A stretch of DNA of 6,882 nucleotides, taken from positions 1 through 6,882 of the forward strand of contig JAURXE010000129.1 of the NCBI GenBank assembly GCA_030654635.1, given 5' to 3'. Positions 6,133 to 6,882 of the stretch are shown here, piece after piece. The notes beneath the pieces are model-generated. The model was not told the origin of the DNA. It made no database searches and saw nothing but the letters and a program-made list of their open reading frames with translations. The DNA is from Pseudomonas sp. GTDB lineage: Bacteria > Pseudomonadota > Gammaproteobacteria > Pseudomonadales > Pseudomonadaceae. Each line of letters begins with the position of its first letter. The stretch's first letter is position 1. Position numbers and translations under genes: made by a program.

Positions 6133-6882
6133 TTAAGGCGCTTCATTGCCTTTTAAGCCGATCTTGAATTGCTCGATGTAGGCATTCGGCTTGCGGCCGT
6201 CATAGGTCAGGCCATCGATAAATTCATTGCTTGGCGCGCGAAAGCCGGCTTCGTTGGCAGCCACGAAATCGCTGGCATTAGCTTTTCCTTCGCTGACCAG
6301 TTCTGCCGCCGCTAGTTGATAGACCTCAGGCTTGTAGGCTTTCTTGGCGGTTTCCAGGTACCAGTTGTCCGGCTTGGCTTCGCCGATTTGGCCCCAGCGG
6401 CGCATTTGCGTGAGGTACCAGATGGCGTCGGAGTAGAAGGGATAGGTGGCGTTGTGGCGGAAGAACACGTTGAAGTCGGGCTCTGCACGCTTGTCGCCTT
6501 TTTCGTACTCAAAGGTGCCGGTCATCGAGTTGGCGATCACTTTGGCATCGGCGCCGACGTACTCAGGCCGCGAGATGATCTCGACTGCTTCCATGCGATT
6601 AGCGTTGTTGTCTGCGTCCAGCCACATGGCCGCGCGGATCAGCGCCTTGACCAGGTGTTTATGGGTTTCTGGATTGGCATCGGCCCAGGCTTTGGATACG
6701 CCGAAGACCTTGTCGGGGTTGTTTTTCCAGATTTGCGAGTCGGCCACAATCGGCACACCGATACCTTTGATCACCGCTTGCTGGTTCCACGGCTCGCCCA
6801 CGCAGTAACTGCTGATGGTGCCGGCTTCCATGGTGGCGGGCATTTGCGGTGGTGGGGTCACCGAGAGCAGCACGTCGGCATC
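6133..6882 (-). CDS. nrtA: Nitrate-binding protein NrtA, C-terminal part (cut by window edge)
   Basis: The frame is open from the right edge to TAA 6135-6133, giving 249 residues, a little over half of a usual NrtA (about 440-460). The internal GTG at 6873 is not a real start, because the protein clearly continues beyond the window. Recognisable NrtA/NasF landmarks are V-T-P-P-P-Q-M near the edge, [17 protein letters not shown] soon after, then [24 protein letters not shown] and the conserved tail region GKANASDF. NrtA binds nitrate (and nitrite) in the periplasm and delivers it to NrtB. The signal peptide and the first half of the binding site are outside the window. The related sensor NasS has a similar fold, but the permease and ATPase genes directly downstream favour NrtA. 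An ammonium-repressed, nitrate-inducible promoter would be expected further upstream and is not visible here. Confidence 0.9.
   Translation of the reverse strand, partial: DADVLLSVTPPPQMPATMEAGTISSYCVGEPWNQQAVIKGIGVPIVADSQIWKNNPDKVFGVSKAWADANPETHKHLVKALIRAAMWLDADNNANRMEAVEIISRPEYVGADAKVIANSMTGTFEYEKGDKRAEPDFNVFFRHNATYPFYSDAIWYLTQMRRWGQIGEAKPDNWYLETAKKAYKPEVYQLAAAELVSEGKANASDFVAANEAGFRAPSNEFIDGLTYDGRKPNAYIEQFKIGLKGNEAP

Noticed and set aside
5009..6136. Plus-strand reading frame of 375 codons opposite nrtB
   Set aside because: The translation is Gln/His/Gly-rich with no domain, as expected from the antisense of a GC-rich membrane protein gene. The similar plus-strand frames at 1500-2024, 2592-2990, 3458-4003 and 4309-5103 were rejected for the same reason.

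Overview
The window looks like chromosomal DNA of a Pseudomonas-type gammaproteobacterium. The evidence is a QueD of typical Pseudomonas character, a gammaproteobacterial NrtABD nitrate transporter, a large MalT/AlkS-type LuxR regulator, REP sequences headed by GTAG, and A-rich motifs at ribosome binding sites resembling the Hfq/Crc catabolite-repression sites of Pseudomonas. The assignment is by pattern recognition, not a database search. Every gene I can support lies on the minus strand. The long plus-strand reading frames are antisense shadows.

Read in the direction of transcription (right to left): positions 6882-4108 hold a nitrate/nitrite ABC transporter operon. It comprises the C-terminal part of the binding protein NrtA (cut by the window edge), the permease NrtB and the ATPase NrtD. 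The nrtA-nrtB gap carries a perfect 9-bp hairpin. The nrtB-nrtD gap is almost entirely filled by a 142-bp palindromic repeat that reaches into the nrtB stop codon. After nrtD comes a REPIN-like pair of inverted REP sequences and two further hairpins, then queD (queuosine/preQ0 synthesis; 118 residues from a GTG start) with an intrinsic terminator capped by a UACG tetraloop.

A second, probably independent unit follows. It begins with an 875-residue MalT/AlkS-like ATP-binding LuxR-family activator (3329-702). About 157 bp downstream on the same strand is the N-terminal part of an animal-type haem peroxidase related to alpha-dioxygenases and bacterial fatty-acid dioxygenases (544 to the window edge), with its distal haem motif intact. 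The gap between them holds three inverted repeats. Both leaders carry AANAANAA-type motifs next to the Shine-Dalgarno sequence.

The most interesting hypothesis is that the regulator controls a haem-dependent lipid-oxidising enzyme, with both mRNAs under Hfq/Crc catabolite control as is known for alkS. The non-coding repeats, especially the 142-bp element inside the nrt operon, are the other points worth following up. I see no CRISPR array, transposase, tRNA or rRNA.
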